Assembly: GCF_031143425.1 (NCBI RefSeq)
Contig: NC_090447.1
Location: 846,491,760-846,555,759, forward strand
Direction of reading: 5' to 3'
Source: Pleurodeles waltl
Taxonomy: Eukaryota; Chordata; Amphibia; Caudata; Salamandridae
DNA length: 64,000 bases
Below, piece after piece: positions 45,117-56,879 of the stretch (position 1 is the first letter of the stretch; every line of letters starts with the position of its first letter). The position numbers were made by a program, and so were the translations under genes. The notes below the pieces were generated by a model. It worked only from the letters and a program-made list of their open reading frames with translations. It had not been told where the DNA came from and made no database searches.

Positions 45117-45957
45117 GGGCCATATTTATACTTTTTGACGCACAACTGCGCCAACGCAGTTGTGCGCCAACATTTTTAACGCCGGCTAACGCCATTCCAA
45201 AGCGCCATGCGGGCGCCTTATTTATTGAATGACGTTAGCCGGCTCAGCTGACTGGTGTGCGTCAAAAAAAATTACCCACATCAGGCAGCGCCGGCGTAGG
45301 GAAAAATTAAGCTTGGGCGTCAAAAAATGGTGCAAGTCAGGTCTGAGGCAAAATATTGGCCTCAACCCGATTTGCGCCATTTTTTTTTACTCCCAACCCC
45401 CATTGAAATTACTCCTGTCTTAGCACAGACAGGAGTCATGCCCCCTTGCCCAATGGCCATGCCCAGGGGACTTATGTAGGGGGCCCCCTATGCCCCCTAT
45501 GCCACAAAAAACAAACAAAAAAATACTTACCTGAACTTACCTTAAGTTCCCTGGGATGGGTCCCTCCATCCTTGGGCGTCCTCCTGGGGTGGGCAAGGGT
45601 GGCAGGGGGTGTCCCTGGGGGCATGGGAGGGCACCTCTGGGCTCCTTCCGAGCCCACAGGTCCCTTAACGCCTGCCCTGACCAGGCGTTAAAAAAAGACG
45701 CAAAAGCAGCTGGATGTCATTTTTTAAGGCCCGCACACTCCCGTGCGTCATTTTTGCACGGGAGTTTAAATAAGTCGCACATGCCTTTGAGTCATTTTTT
45801 AGAAGGGAACGCCTACCTTGCATATCATTAACGCAAGGTAGGTGTCCACGCAAAAAAATGACGCAAACTCCAAGATCTTTGGCGCTAGACGGGTCTAACG
45901 CCAAAGTATAAATATGGAGTTAGCAAATCCAGCGCAAACAGAGTATAAATATGCCCC
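45117..45957. mobile_element. 841-bp non-autonomous Harbinger family-2 element
   Basis: It starts GGGCCATATTTATACTTTTT and ends GAGTATAAATATGCCCC, with TTA on both sides. The left ends of this element and the 14.6-kb neighbour share ACGCCGGCTAACGCC-type words; the right ends share TTGCATATCATTAACGCA-type words. It is therefore a deletion derivative of the same family and a sister of 32,662-33,501. No coding potential. Confidence 0.9.
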
Positions 45958-46252
45958 TTAGGGCCATATTAATACTTTTTGACGCAAAAGAATTACCGCC
46001 GGCTAACGCCATTTCGATGCGCCGTGCGGGCGTCATATTTATACTTTGACGCATGGCGGCGCAACCAACAGGTGGGAGTCATTTTTTTTTTACGCACACA
46101 GCGGCGTCAAGTCGTAAAGGAAAACAACGTTAACACAACGTAAATGACTGTGGGTCGATTTACGACAGCGCAACCCGGAAAGCGCCGTTTTTTTGACGCA
46201 ATACCGTCAAATTTACCCGCGAACACTGCCCTTTCAGCAGAGGAGAACCAAA

Positions 46253-48699
46253 ATGGATCCCAGGTGCCACAACAGACCCCAGGAAGATGACAGCAGACCA
46301 GGAACCACCCAGGATGATCCATACAGGAACCAAGACATATATAGAAAAAAAACAAAGTGTCGCTTCAGTGCAGAGGAGCAGGAAATCCTGGTTAAAGAGG
46401 TGACGGAACACCAGCACCAACTGTTCATCACCTCTAAGTTTCCAATCAGCAGGAGAGAGGCCATATGGTAACAAATTGTTGACAAGATCAACAGTGTGGC
46501 TGAAGTACGCAGGACAGTCACCGAGTGTAAGAAACGCTGGCATGACTGCAAACGTAGGGCAAAGGAAAAAATGGCCAGGAACAGGAAGGCAGCACTGCAG
46601 ACTGGAGGTGGGAGTCGAGCACACCAGGAGGCCCTGGACCACATGGAGGAGATGGTCGCAGCCGTCATCCCTGAGTAGATCGTCACAGGGATTCAAGGAC
46701 AGGACAGCGCAGACTACCACGAGACAACGCACATGCAGGGTCTGTCGCAGGGGGAATTAAAATGCAATAATGTTAACAGCAACCGGGGGGGAATACCTAC
46801 TACACAATGCATGTAAGTCAGCATATATATGGAGTGGCATGGGTAAAGGGGCACCGCAGGGGGGCATGCCCAGCACAGACAGAAGCTGGGGCACGACATA
46901 ACACAGCACCAACAACTGTCACATGGGGGCATTCTGTCATGACAACAATGGAGCTAAGGGAAAGCCGCGACAGGTGGGAAGACCACTACGTCAAACTTAC
47001 ATCCTGGCACTCGTCAGTCAAAATAGATCCTACATCAACTAGGTCCCTATCAGTAATCCAGTAGCCAAAACAACAACTGCAATGTAACTGCAACAACAGT
47101 TGACACTAACACCTCTGATCTCTGTGCACCTATAGTAGCCGATGGCAGTAACCTCCCCATGGAACATACATACCCAAATTAGGGGGTGAGGATGACATCT
47201 GCAACAATCTCCAGAAATAAGACAAAGGCATCAGTACACTCAAATGCCAATGCCCATAGTTGACACATACATCAGCCAAAGTAAATAGCAATAGGAGCCA
47301 CACAGCACTAAGGACACACACATGCTGCATACGTCAGGGTCCCTCACGTGCCTGGCTAACAAGGCAACATCACTAATGCCATACTGCTCAGACAACAACA
47401 TTGAGGAGGGGACACATGCAACTGGTCACTGACACACACCAGCACAGTCAGAGGACCAAATAGGACATTGATACGATAAACAGGGCAATCCAATTAAACA
47501 CACATTACCCAACATCAGCTGGAAACATCAACAATGTCTACATCCATATCACATCGTAACATTGCCATGCATAGGATATGCCACATAACAATTACAATTA
47601 GGTCAATGTGAACAAACAGATTTTGGGGCAGGTCCTGAGAGGCAAGTGTGCTGCCAGGGCAATCACAACACCCACAGCCAGTGAAAGGTCTCACCATAAG
47701 AATAGATATACACGGAGGGTCGAGTAGGATAAAAAGATGGCTATTCCCTAATTGGTACAAAGCAACACCTAGAGGCGATTAGGCAGACAAGTCTGATAAC
47801 TCTATATCATACATGTGACACAGAGGTGGGCCATAGGCCTATAACAATGCCCATATGAAGGACAGCAGATACCAATACCAAACAAGATCACAAAGTAAAG
47901 TCATCAAAAGGCTTGCATGTTACGTCAAAACTGTCACAACACAGACACACTAATTGTACCCTGTTTCATTGCAGAGGAACATGGATCTCCTGCCGAAATG
48001 CCTGTCCCTGATTTCCCTGATGACATGGATGACGAGCCCATAAACATTTCCCAGGAGACCATCCAAAAGGTCCTTGAAACCCTCCAGACCCCACCTTCAG
48101 TCACAAGGAGGAGCACAGAACAAGCAGCCATCACAGAAGAACCACCCACCACCCCAATTATAAGACCTGCCAGCTCCAATACAGCTGAGGACTCTGACGA
48201 CACTGGCACCAGCTTTGAAAGAACTGTAGTTGGTGTACAGCGGGAGCTGGCCAAGGAGGTGCGGGTGGGGATGCAAAATATGGCAGCCAGCCTTGAGGGG
48301 GTGCGCTCGTGCATGTTGTCATCTGCAGATCAGGCAGCAGCTATGCAAGCCCTAACATCCATACTGCAAGGACTACAAGAAACCATAAAGGAATTCACCA
48401 CTGCAGTAAGGGAGTTGCCACAACACCTCGCACCCCAAACTTTCCACTGCATGCACGAATGCAATCATGACTCCCTCAGGGCTGACCTGGCTGCCTAGCA
48501 TCGTGATGTGGCTGCTATTCTCAAAAACCAGCAGGCCCTCCTTGCAGCAGTACTGCCCTTAAGAACTTCACAGGGAGCAGCCCCCGGGATGTCTGACTCC
48601 ACGTCTTCTAACACTGAGGTGTGTGTTGCCCCTTCACAACCAACAACAACAAGGACAAACCAGGCAACACACACATCAGAAGAAGAAGACATGGAATAG
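46253..48699 (+). pseudogene. Family-2 Harbinger Myb/SANT-like gene, class b homologue
   Basis: Exon 1 starts at 46,253 (MDPRCHNRPQ) and holds the trihelix core: RFSAEEQEILVKEVTEHQ, then TECKKRWHDCKRRAKEKM. It resembles class b proteins of family 1. An exon starts at 47,975 after TTTCATTGCAG and runs to a TAG at 48,697-48,699. It encodes an acidic, then Ser/Thr-rich, then helical stretch (TSILQGLQETIKEFTTAV). In-frame stops at 46,469 (TAA), 46,676 (TAG) and 48,496 (TAG) break it. Each is one C-to-T change from a Gln codon. The first exon's donor was not fixed. AATAAA lies near 49,029. A plausible transposition cofactor, now non-functional. Confidence 0.72.
46760..47970. other. Probable intron of the family-2 Myb/SANT gene
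   Basis: No domain-bearing frame is present, only AC-rich sequence between the DNA-binding exon and the exon at 47,975. Short frames on both strands look random. Confidence 0.4.
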
Positions 48700-50311
48700 A
48701 TCACATTCTCACGGAAGAGTAGCCGGAAGCACTAGTCCCTGCACCATGGCCTACTTTGACCAAGGTCCTACGTTTTGTCAAATGCCAGTCTCACTACAAC
48801 TACACTCAATGAATGTTCTGCTAACCACTGTATGACTTGTCACCATTGCCAGTGAATGTCTCTCTCCTACTATTTGGCAAATCCTGTCCCTCTGCACTGT
48901 CTGTTACATCACCCCAGCATGTCAGGAGCATCATCCACACCGCTTCTGTAGGATCACCATGTAAGAATGCACCAGAACGGACTCAGCAAACATGGACAAT
49001 GGACATTTTGCACTACAGCACCTATCAATAAATAGCACTTGCACACCTAATATGTCTCTGTGTTATTTGACACATAAACTGTGCAGTAGATAACTCTAAA
49101 GTGCCTGTGTGACAACCATGTAGCTTGTCAATACAACTGTCCTGACATCATGTAGTCTGATACATCTGTGCAGTGGCCAGGATTGCATCATAGCCTGACC
49201 ATCCTGAGGAGAATAACTGATGAAGGGACAAACCACACACAATCATGCTGTGTTGGACAGAATAATGCTCCATCTATAGCAATTCAAGTCAACTAATGGT
49301 GGCTGATAAATGTAGGCACCATGCAATACTAAAACATGAAATTATGCAGCATAATCTAAGCAAACACAACTAAACACTGCATCAATCACCCTTTCTGAGT
49401 ATACTTCCATGAAGGGAAGTCATGCAGAATTTTTACACACATGATCTATGTCAGCAATGAAGGCAACAAGACAAGAGTGTTAACAACACCTCATCTACAA
49501 AGATCTCCCTGAACATCACACTGCAGTCCGACCTAATAAATTACCCACAATACCAAGTCTGGAAGCACACTTTGTGATGTAGAATACCTACTCATCAACA
49601 TAAATCCTTGGTGATCGATGTAAACTACCAATGGTGGGTCTACCAAATGGTGGATACTTACCAAGTTAGCACACAGGTAGCTGCCATGTTAAAGCTCCAT
49701 GTTCTGTGGTGTGTAGCATAGGACACAAATGTCATAGAAAAACATTCACCTACACTGATGTCAAGGCCATGATCAAGTAGCAGTTAACGCATAATGCAAA
49801 GGGTTAACTATATGTTTATTCCTATGTATTCACACCAGAGGCAACTAAGGGAATAGTCATACCTACACTAATCTAACCTGACTACTCCTAACCCACAACT
49901 GTCCCTAACTAACCTAAGCTAAACTTACTCTACACATATAACGAATCGATCTAAACATCAACCCCCCACCCACCATTAAGAGACAGGACACATGCAGGAC
50001 AACACCTACTAACCTACACACATATTATACTATCCTAAACAATCATATATTTTTTCGTATTTGTTTTTTTTTTTTTTGAATTTTGTATTTTTTAATTTTT
50101 TTTTACAAACAAACAAGAATCCCAACATTGACCCCCACCCACCCACACAAAAATGAAAAATAGAAAGAATAAGGACCCCCCACCCTCCTCCCTAACACTA
50201 ACTAAGCTAACAACCTACACTAACCTAACACTAATCCCCAAAACCCAACTATCAGTACAAAAAGGAAAGAGGAGAGAGGGGAGGGGTAAATGTAAAAAAT
50301 GCAATAAAGTC
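48700..50311. other. Non-coding interior of the 14.6-kb element
   Basis: This holds the 3-prime flank of the left Myb/SANT gene (AATAAA near 49,029), AT-rich sequence, and a T-rich run near 50,050-50,105. No gene is recognised. The two convergent Myb/SANT genes end on either side of it. Confidence 0.45.
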
Positions 50312-50827
50312 TTAGAGGTTGGCTCTCCGTAGGGTCCACCTGATGGACCGAACCCTTTTCTTAATATATGCCACATCCTGGCTTAGCTTGTCCACCTTTG
50401 AAATAAATTTGTCCATTTTCCGGTTTAATGCCAGGAATGCCGCTGGGTCAATAGGAGGGGCTGCTGCAGTCTGTGTGCTGGCCGAGGTGCACGGTGTGGC
50501 AGTAGTTGTTTGCCCACTGGACTGTCCTGCAGCTTGGAAATTGCTGGGTCCAGGTCGTGCTGACGAGGCAGGGTCAACTGTCCCCGCCGTTGCTGGGGCC
50601 ACTTGGGGAGACCTGGTGGATGTGGTGGTGGTGGCTGTTGTGGGCAATGTAGGGCCCCCCTGTGGTGAGGCCCACCATGCCCCGGAGGCCCGATCGGCTT
50701 GGTATTTTCGGGCCATCCTCCTGAACCCCGACTGCACCTGCAGGATGTGCCGGTATCTCATTGCACGCCTTTCGAACTGATGTCTCTGTGCGGCACTCAT
50801 TTTTGTAGATATGAAGAGATATGGCAA
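50312..50827 (-). CDS. Accessory-gene last exon or separate small ORF with coiled coil
   Basis: An uninterrupted frame of up to 171 residues. A second ATG gives MSAAQRHQFERRAMRYRHIL, a basic helical start. It continues through a long Thr/Ala/Pro-rich linker and ends in a coiled-coil-like helix (NRKMDKFISKVDKLSQDVAY) with a basic tail. The design (basic helix, linker, terminal coil) resembles the tails of the class b Harbinger proteins. It lies downstream of the DNA-binding exons at 52,014-53,168 on the same strand, so it is either their last exon or a separate small accessory gene. I do not recognise a named family. Confidence 0.5.
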   Translation of the reverse strand: MPYLFISTKMSAAQRHQFERRAMRYRHILQVQSGFRRMARKYQADRASGAWWASPQGGPTLPTTATTTTSTRSPQVAPATAGTVDPASSARPGPSNFQAAGQSSGQTTTATPCTSASTQTAAAPPIDPAAFLALNRKMDKFISKVDKLSQDVAYIKKRVRSIRWTLRRANL

Positions 50828-52013
50828 CTATTTACCATAGGAAATGCATTGGGTGGAATAGCACAATGGGTCAATTGCACATTACTTGTACTGTATTTGT
50901 TACAGCGATTTTCACAACATAGTTCATTGAAAGTCTCAGAGGAAGTACATGTGAAGCCTGCATACAAAAGGGCATCTCACACCTAGCATATCCATGTCTC
51001 AACATGATGGGTGACATCAGCCTAAACTTCTCATCCAAATAATGGGTAATGCAGCTGACATTATGGCTGAACCTCTTCCGCATACTGACTTCACTACATA
51101 GGTCACTCTATTTGATAACTATCACAACCCTCAATCAATGCCCTTTGTAAATGTTTTTTGCAAATATTGAACTCATGTGCCATAACCGAATGTGTACACT
51201 AAGTTCTAAACAAAGTTGCAAAAGGTCACAAGTATGTGTAACATACTGGTTGCTACAGTCCTAGGTACCCTATTCCCAATCACATGGCAGTCTTTGAGGG
51301 TGGGGTGGGAAGAACAATCAACAATCCCAGATTCAATGCACACCCAGATGTGTATAGAAAGCTCAACAAGTATTTGCCTCCACACACAACACCAATGAAG
51401 GGCTAGCAACAAATTGGAGTCAGCCAAACCTTGTCCTATCCAAGGTCCACTCATGTCAAAATGCACTGACTTAGGCCAACATCACATACTACCAGTGAGG
51501 CATATTTTAACACATACATAGAGGAGCAAGAACACCCATGATCATGAGTAGAACGAACACCTAGGCCATTGCACTCTAGTCCCACACACTCCTAGTTCAA
51601 CTTGTGGAAGTACATGCCCCCGGAAGATCCAACCTACAGTGTACTCAGTCCATCCTCAACTAGGGAAGCTGCATATTTAAGACAAGCCTTTTGTAGAAGC
51701 TATCTGGGAAAATGTCAGTCTGAAATGCAGACTCAGTCCAAGCCAAGTCCCAGAGCAACTCTTACATTAACCAGTGTATTCCACATGACTCATCCCATTC
51801 CCCATAGCGGCGCCGACTGGAATGACCTACAGCCCCTAAATCTGAGAGATGGATAAGCATTGGTCTATTGAAACTGAAGTGATATTTGAAATCCCACTAA
51901 TGCAACAACACCAATGAATGGGCAGCGCATCAAACCTTGAATTCTGTTGAACTCACAGTAGTCCATCATGCATCACTAGCAAACAATAAAAATAGCACTC
52001 ATGCCACACTCAC

Positions 52014-53168
52014 TGTAGGTGTCGGGGTCCTCAAAATGAGCCACCTCTCCCACGGTGTACGGTGCAGGTCCACCTGTAAAGCATGGAAGGAAGAATATAC
52101 TCAGACTCCGTGCACTGACAAACAATTGCACTTACAAAGACAATGTGAGAATACGACATGCGTAATGAAACACTTTCACACATGCTCATACTGCATGGAA
52201 GAATTCTTAATCAACATTTACATTGGATGAGTCTCCTGCTACAGTTACACACCCTACTACACACATGCAGTGGCCAGGACAGTCATGTGGTGTCAAAGAT
52301 ACACCTCCATTAGTGTGCCCCAACAATATCGGGGTGCATTCATCTCATCATGTGCATCCCAGAGAGACATCCAAAAGCTGGTTACTTGAGGACTGCATGA
52401 CCCCTCAAACTCAAACAGCCTATGTGGTCATTTTCAACACACACCAACCAGACACACATGTGACATGTGTGTGGACAACATAGCTAACTCCAATTGACGT
52501 GAAGGCACCACTCATATATAGCATCATATTGGGTTTACAAATTTCTGTCTAGCTATGGCGTCTACATATGTAGGTATGATGTTTCAACATCCATTTTTCA
52601 CTGGCTATTATGACCTGTAGAGTTCAAATAGAGGCATTAACGTGTTGCTTGTCTGACACAAAGCCAACACTACATTACATACAGCTACAGGCATCCGGTA
52701 TGTGTAGGAAACATGAGCTATCTGACTGCTAGCATTTGTCTTCCTACACATTGTGCAACAATTACCCAGTAGGTTTCCCTAGCATTACACACAGTCAGCT
52801 ACTTATCTAGCAGATTGGGTAACAATCATCACATGTCCCCACACAGCTTTCAATTATTCATCTGTAATTGATTTGTACTCACCAACATGGCCATCAATCC
52901 TGATTCCCAGGTGGTCCAGCAGATCCTGCTCCCTGGATATCAGATCAGCCCAGCGGTGCTTGAGTTGATGGTCATTCCTCAGGCTACCGTAGACACGGAC
53001 CACGTGATGGCGCACCTTCCCCCACCGGACTTTACGCGCCTCCGTGTGATACCCCTGTATCACACGGCTCCCAGCCTCCAGCATGAGTGGGAGGAAATGG
53101 CAAACAAGCCATATAAATCCCCCTAATTCCTCCTCACCCATCCTGGCAAGCCTTGGCCTACCTGACAT
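52014..53168 (-). CDS. Family-2 Harbinger Myb/SANT-like gene, class a homologue, 5-prime exons
   Basis: Exon 1 (53,168-52,883) starts MSGRPRLARMGEEELGG and carries a trihelix-like region (ARKVRWGKVRHHVVRVYGSL, then LKHRWADLISREQDLLDHLG) ending at a GTGAGT donor. Exon 2 (52,073-52,014) is 60 bases between TTTACAG and GTGAGT. A third exon near 51,830-51,770 is possible. The W-x6-V...KxRWxDL...HLG pattern parallels class a proteins of family 1 (IW...CRKKWEDI...HLG). No stop is seen in exon 1. The gene is on the same strand as the transposase, downstream of it. Inferred role: DNA-binding cofactor. Confidence 0.6.
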
Positions 53169-53585
53169 CTCTGCACTTACAAAGGTGAAAAAGTTGGACA
53201 AAAAAGAAAAGGGGGAAATGGGGAAAGGTAGAGTAGTGAAAAAAAAAAGGAAACTTAAGAATAAGAGCCCAACTAACCCCAAATTTACACTACCCAGATC
53301 AGACTCCCACAGACAATAAAAGAAACACTGGACTTGACAAAAGTATACAAAAAAGACTCAGACAGTATTAAACAACAAGACAATGATCACAAAAGCACAA
53401 TAGAGAAGGTACACTGGACACAAAAGCACTAAAACACAGGACAACACTTTCCACACAGCCACACAGTCTAGAATAATCTGAGAGTGCAAAGTGAAAGTGA
53501 AAGTACACCCACAGTACAGAATCTGGAAACAGGATATCCTATTACATCACATCCTGCATAAAATGGCCGCCGTTTTTATTTTTCC

Positions 53586-53666
53586 GTTATGCGTCATATT
53601 TTCACGCATAAAGATTGAGCGTCATATTTTTTGACGCATAAGAGTGCACATAATGCAGAGTCAAAA
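53586..53666. repeat. Inverted single copy of the 140-bp unit core
   Basis: Read on the minus strand this gives TTTTGACTCTGCATTATGTG, CACTC and TATGACGC words in the same order as each unit of the array at 53,771. The array plus this copy therefore look like an element with inverted ends in which one end was multiplied. Confidence 0.75.
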
Positions 53667-53770
53667 CATTTTTCGACATTGTTCCCTTATATTTGTGTGA
53701 GGCTTATTTTACAGTTCTAGAGTTGAAATTTAAGCCGCTGGCAAATATGATGACCAGATATGAAAATTAA

Positions 53771-54690
53771 TTTTGACTCTGCATTATGTGCACTCCTGTA
53801 CGTCAAAAAATTATGATGCCCAAGCTCTATGCGTGGAAATATGACGCATCATAGAAAATATGGTGGCCATGTAATGCTGCTTATTAATATATTAATTTTA
53901 AAATGATATTTTTTGACTCTGCATTATGTGCACTCCTGTACGTCAAAAAATTATGACGCCCAAGCTGTATGCGTGGAAATATGACACATCATAGAAAATA
54001 TGGTGGCCATGTAATGCTGCTTATTAATATATTAATTTTAAAAGGATATTTTTTGACTCTGCATTATGTGCACTCCTGTACGTCAAAAAAGTATGACGCC
54101 CAAGCTCTATGCGTGGAAATATGACGCATCATAGAAAATATGGTGGCCATGTAATGCTGCTTATTAATATATTAATTATAAAATGATATTTTTTGACTCT
54201 GCATTATGTGCACTCCTGTACGTCAAAAAATTATGACGCCCAAGCTGTATGCGTGGAAATATGACGCATCATAGAAAATATGGTGGCCATGTAATTCTGC
54301 TTATTAATATATTAATTTTAAAAGGATATTTTTTGACTCTGCATTATGTGCACTCCTGTACGTCAAAAAATGATGATGCCCAAGCTGTATGCGTGGAAAT
54401 ATGACGCATCATAGAAAATATGGTGGCCATGTAATGCTGCTTATTAATATATTAATTTTAAAAGGATATTTTTTGACTCTGCATTATGTGCACTCCTGTA
54501 CGTCAAAAAATTATGACGCCCAAGCTGTATGCGTGGAAATATGACGCATCATAGAAAATATGGTGGCCATGTAATGCTGCTTATTAATATATTAATTTTA
54601 AAAGGATATTTTTTGACTCTGCATTATGTGCACTCCTGTGCGTCAAAATTTATGACGCCCAAGCTGTATGCGTGGAAATATGACGCATTT
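53771..54690. repeat. Tandem array, exact 140-bp period, about 7 units
   Basis: GCATTATGTGCACTCCTGT begins at 53,781, 53,921, 54,061, 54,201, 54,341, 54,481 and 54,621, always 140 bases apart. Units are nearly identical, with isolated substitutions (for example TGATGATGCC for TTATGACGCC). Each has CGTCAAAAAA, GCGTGGAAATATGACGCATC and an AT-rich spacer ending in AAAAGGATATT. No coding potential. Confidence 0.95.
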
Positions 54691-55965
54691 TGACAAATAT
54701 GTCTTTATTTTGTCAAATTGTGAAAGGAATTTTGTCATGACCAAACGGTGCTAAGTGATACACATTTGGGGTTAGCTATGACACATGTCCCTTATAGGAT
54801 GTATAGAAGGCATTCACAGTGTAATAGTAATGATTGCTCAAAATGGTTATTACCCATATTTGTACACATATTTTGGGTAATTGCTGATGGCTAATTTCAA
54901 ATGATGAATGGGATACCAGGATGTATTCCTTAGCAACAATGTGTCCACATTTATCACGGTAATCCAATTATCTATAGTCCAAACAGGTAGTGCAATTGTC
55001 ACTTACACTTTTCATGGGGGTAACCATGTCCTAATTATGAATATGTGTATCTTATATGTGTTTTAATTTTGACATGTAGGCCACACATGCGCCTTATGCA
55101 TGTGTGTACTTCACATGTGCATATTTCATGTATATTTGGGGGGCGGTAGAGGTGGACTTAGGCCCCCAGCACCCTAGGGTTTGCCCTTCCAGATTTGCTA
55201 ATTTATCCAAGGGTTTCATTTATTCAGTAATGATAAACCTTCAGCAGCAGGCTCATGGAAGGCCATAGAGTATGATTCACTGTTTGCCATTCAATAATCC
55301 CATTTGCCCATTTGACGTTTGCCCTATTGATTATTTGGAGCAATCTGACATACCATTTTGCATTGAAATTTTTTGCTAAATCTCAGCGTTCCTCATGTGC
55401 TGATGACAAATAGGTTGTTGATGTATGTGGCCCTTTATGCATTACCTAGTTTTGTGGCATGTTTCATTCTTCCTGCTAGGTTCCAACTGGGACACTACTG
55501 TGATCGGCTGCTTGCAAATATTTGGTTGATTGGATGGCACATGTTTATATGTGTGGTCCAATGTAGATCCACTATCAACTGTCTGGGTGTATGTTGTCAC
55601 TGTAACTTCCAGGTCTACTCATGAGTTAGTGGCAGCTAATCTTGTTCCAATTGGGCATTGTTTGTAGCAAAAATGGAGAGAAGCCATTGAGGACATGGTC
55701 ACCTACACATGGATGGTCCCACCCTGTCACTGAACACGTGTAATGAGACTTTCAAATGAGCTACATTTTTGTGCTGAGTGAGAGAATGTCTCAGGTGTCT
55801 GGATCAGGCATGTGTCATTGCCACATTTGTACTCCTGTTGGCCTCTGTGGATGGTAATGTATCATGAAACATCATAGCCTCTGTGCAGACGTAAATGGCT
55901 GGTATTCAACACACAACTCATCTTTAGCATTTGAAAAAAAATGTTACTCAGCGTTTTAAACAGTC
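54691..55965. other. Non-coding AT-rich interior of the 14.6-kb element
   Basis: No conserved frame, terminal repeat or tandem array was recognised. An 83-residue plus-strand frame at 55,373-55,624 has no recognisable domain or splice context. Confidence 0.4.
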
Positions 55966-55981
55966 AGGGTCCTCATATGTG

Positions 55982-56863
55982 CAGGAAAAAGCAACAACCA
56001 GGGCACTCCAAAAGAATGAGTCTGAGATAAGTGAAATTTCAGTAGAACTGTTTAATCCTTTTTGATGAATGGTCGAATAACATCTCCAGAATAATTAAGT
56101 CCACATAATAGAATAGACATGTATGGATTCAGAAACAGCCAACACGTGTTTCGTCCTTACAAACTTTTTCAAGGCTCAGAAATCATATAAGGGTGACAAC
56201 AGTAACTCCTGTTATCCCTCCAATGGTATTATTTTATCAATATCACAGAGTAGTCCAACACAGTACAAAATTGTCCCTTAAAATCACGGGACAGAGATTT
56301 ATTTCTACAGCATAAATCCTGTATCCTTAGAGGTATCCGTAGTATGTGAGCACACTGTTGGAGGGGCCAATATGGACCCAACCTGTGAGACTCCAAGACT
56401 ACGGGAGTCAGTGAGAAACAGCGAGAGTAGTAGGTCGCAGTCCGTGATAAGGCTGCCGTGTTCCTTTCGGAAAAAGTCCGTAAGGACGAAACAGGTGTGT
56501 TGGCTGTTTCTGAATCCATAAATGTCTATTCTATTATGTGGATTTAATTATTCTGGAGATGTTATTCGACCATTCATCAAAAAGGATTAAACAGTTCTAC
56601 TGAAATTTCACTTATCTCGGACTCATTCTTTTGGAGTGCCCTGGTTGCTGCTTTTTCCTGCATTTTGTATTCGACAGCACTCGACAAAGACGGTGTCTAT
56701 CCGCCTTTGTTTGTGTGCACTTCGAACCCCTAGGTGGTTGGGTTTCCTGCACCAGGCTGACACCCATCATAGGACCGCATTTAAAACTCATTACCTGGAA
56801 TATTGTTGTCTCAGATGTGCGACGAGTAGCATCAACCACCTTGTTTTCAGGAACATTTATTAT
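55982..56863. mobile_element. Foldback retroelement-like insert with 16-bp flanking repeats
   Basis: AGGGTCCTCATATGTG occurs at 55,966-55,981 and again at 56,864-56,879, flanking an 882-base insert. Inside, the left arm (about 55,983-56,160) is the inverted copy of the right arm (about 56,480-56,661). Both contain ACTGAAATTTCACTTATC- and GGACGAAAC-type motifs. A long, variable target duplication and arms of this kind suit a Penelope-like or LINE-type insert rather than a Harbinger. No reverse transcriptase is present. Confidence 0.6.
56465..56510 (+). ncRNA. Possible degenerate hammerhead ribozyme core
   Basis: GTCC-GTAA-GGAC at 56,476-56,487 forms a stem of four pairs closed by a four-base loop and is followed directly by GAAAC, the usual helix II plus GAAA arrangement of hammerhead ribozymes. 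Upstream, CGGAAAAA stands where CUGAUGA is expected, so the core is mutated. The inverted arm has the equivalent GTTT-GTAA-GGAC-GAAAC (minus strand, about 56,148-56,164), whose stem is kept by G-U pairs. Confidence 0.35.
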
Positions 56864-56879
56864 AGGGTCCTCATATGTG

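Noticed and set aside
53771..54690. CRISPR-like regular spacing
   Set aside because: The whole 140-base unit is repeated, including the would-be spacer, and the DNA is vertebrate; it is a tandem satellite.
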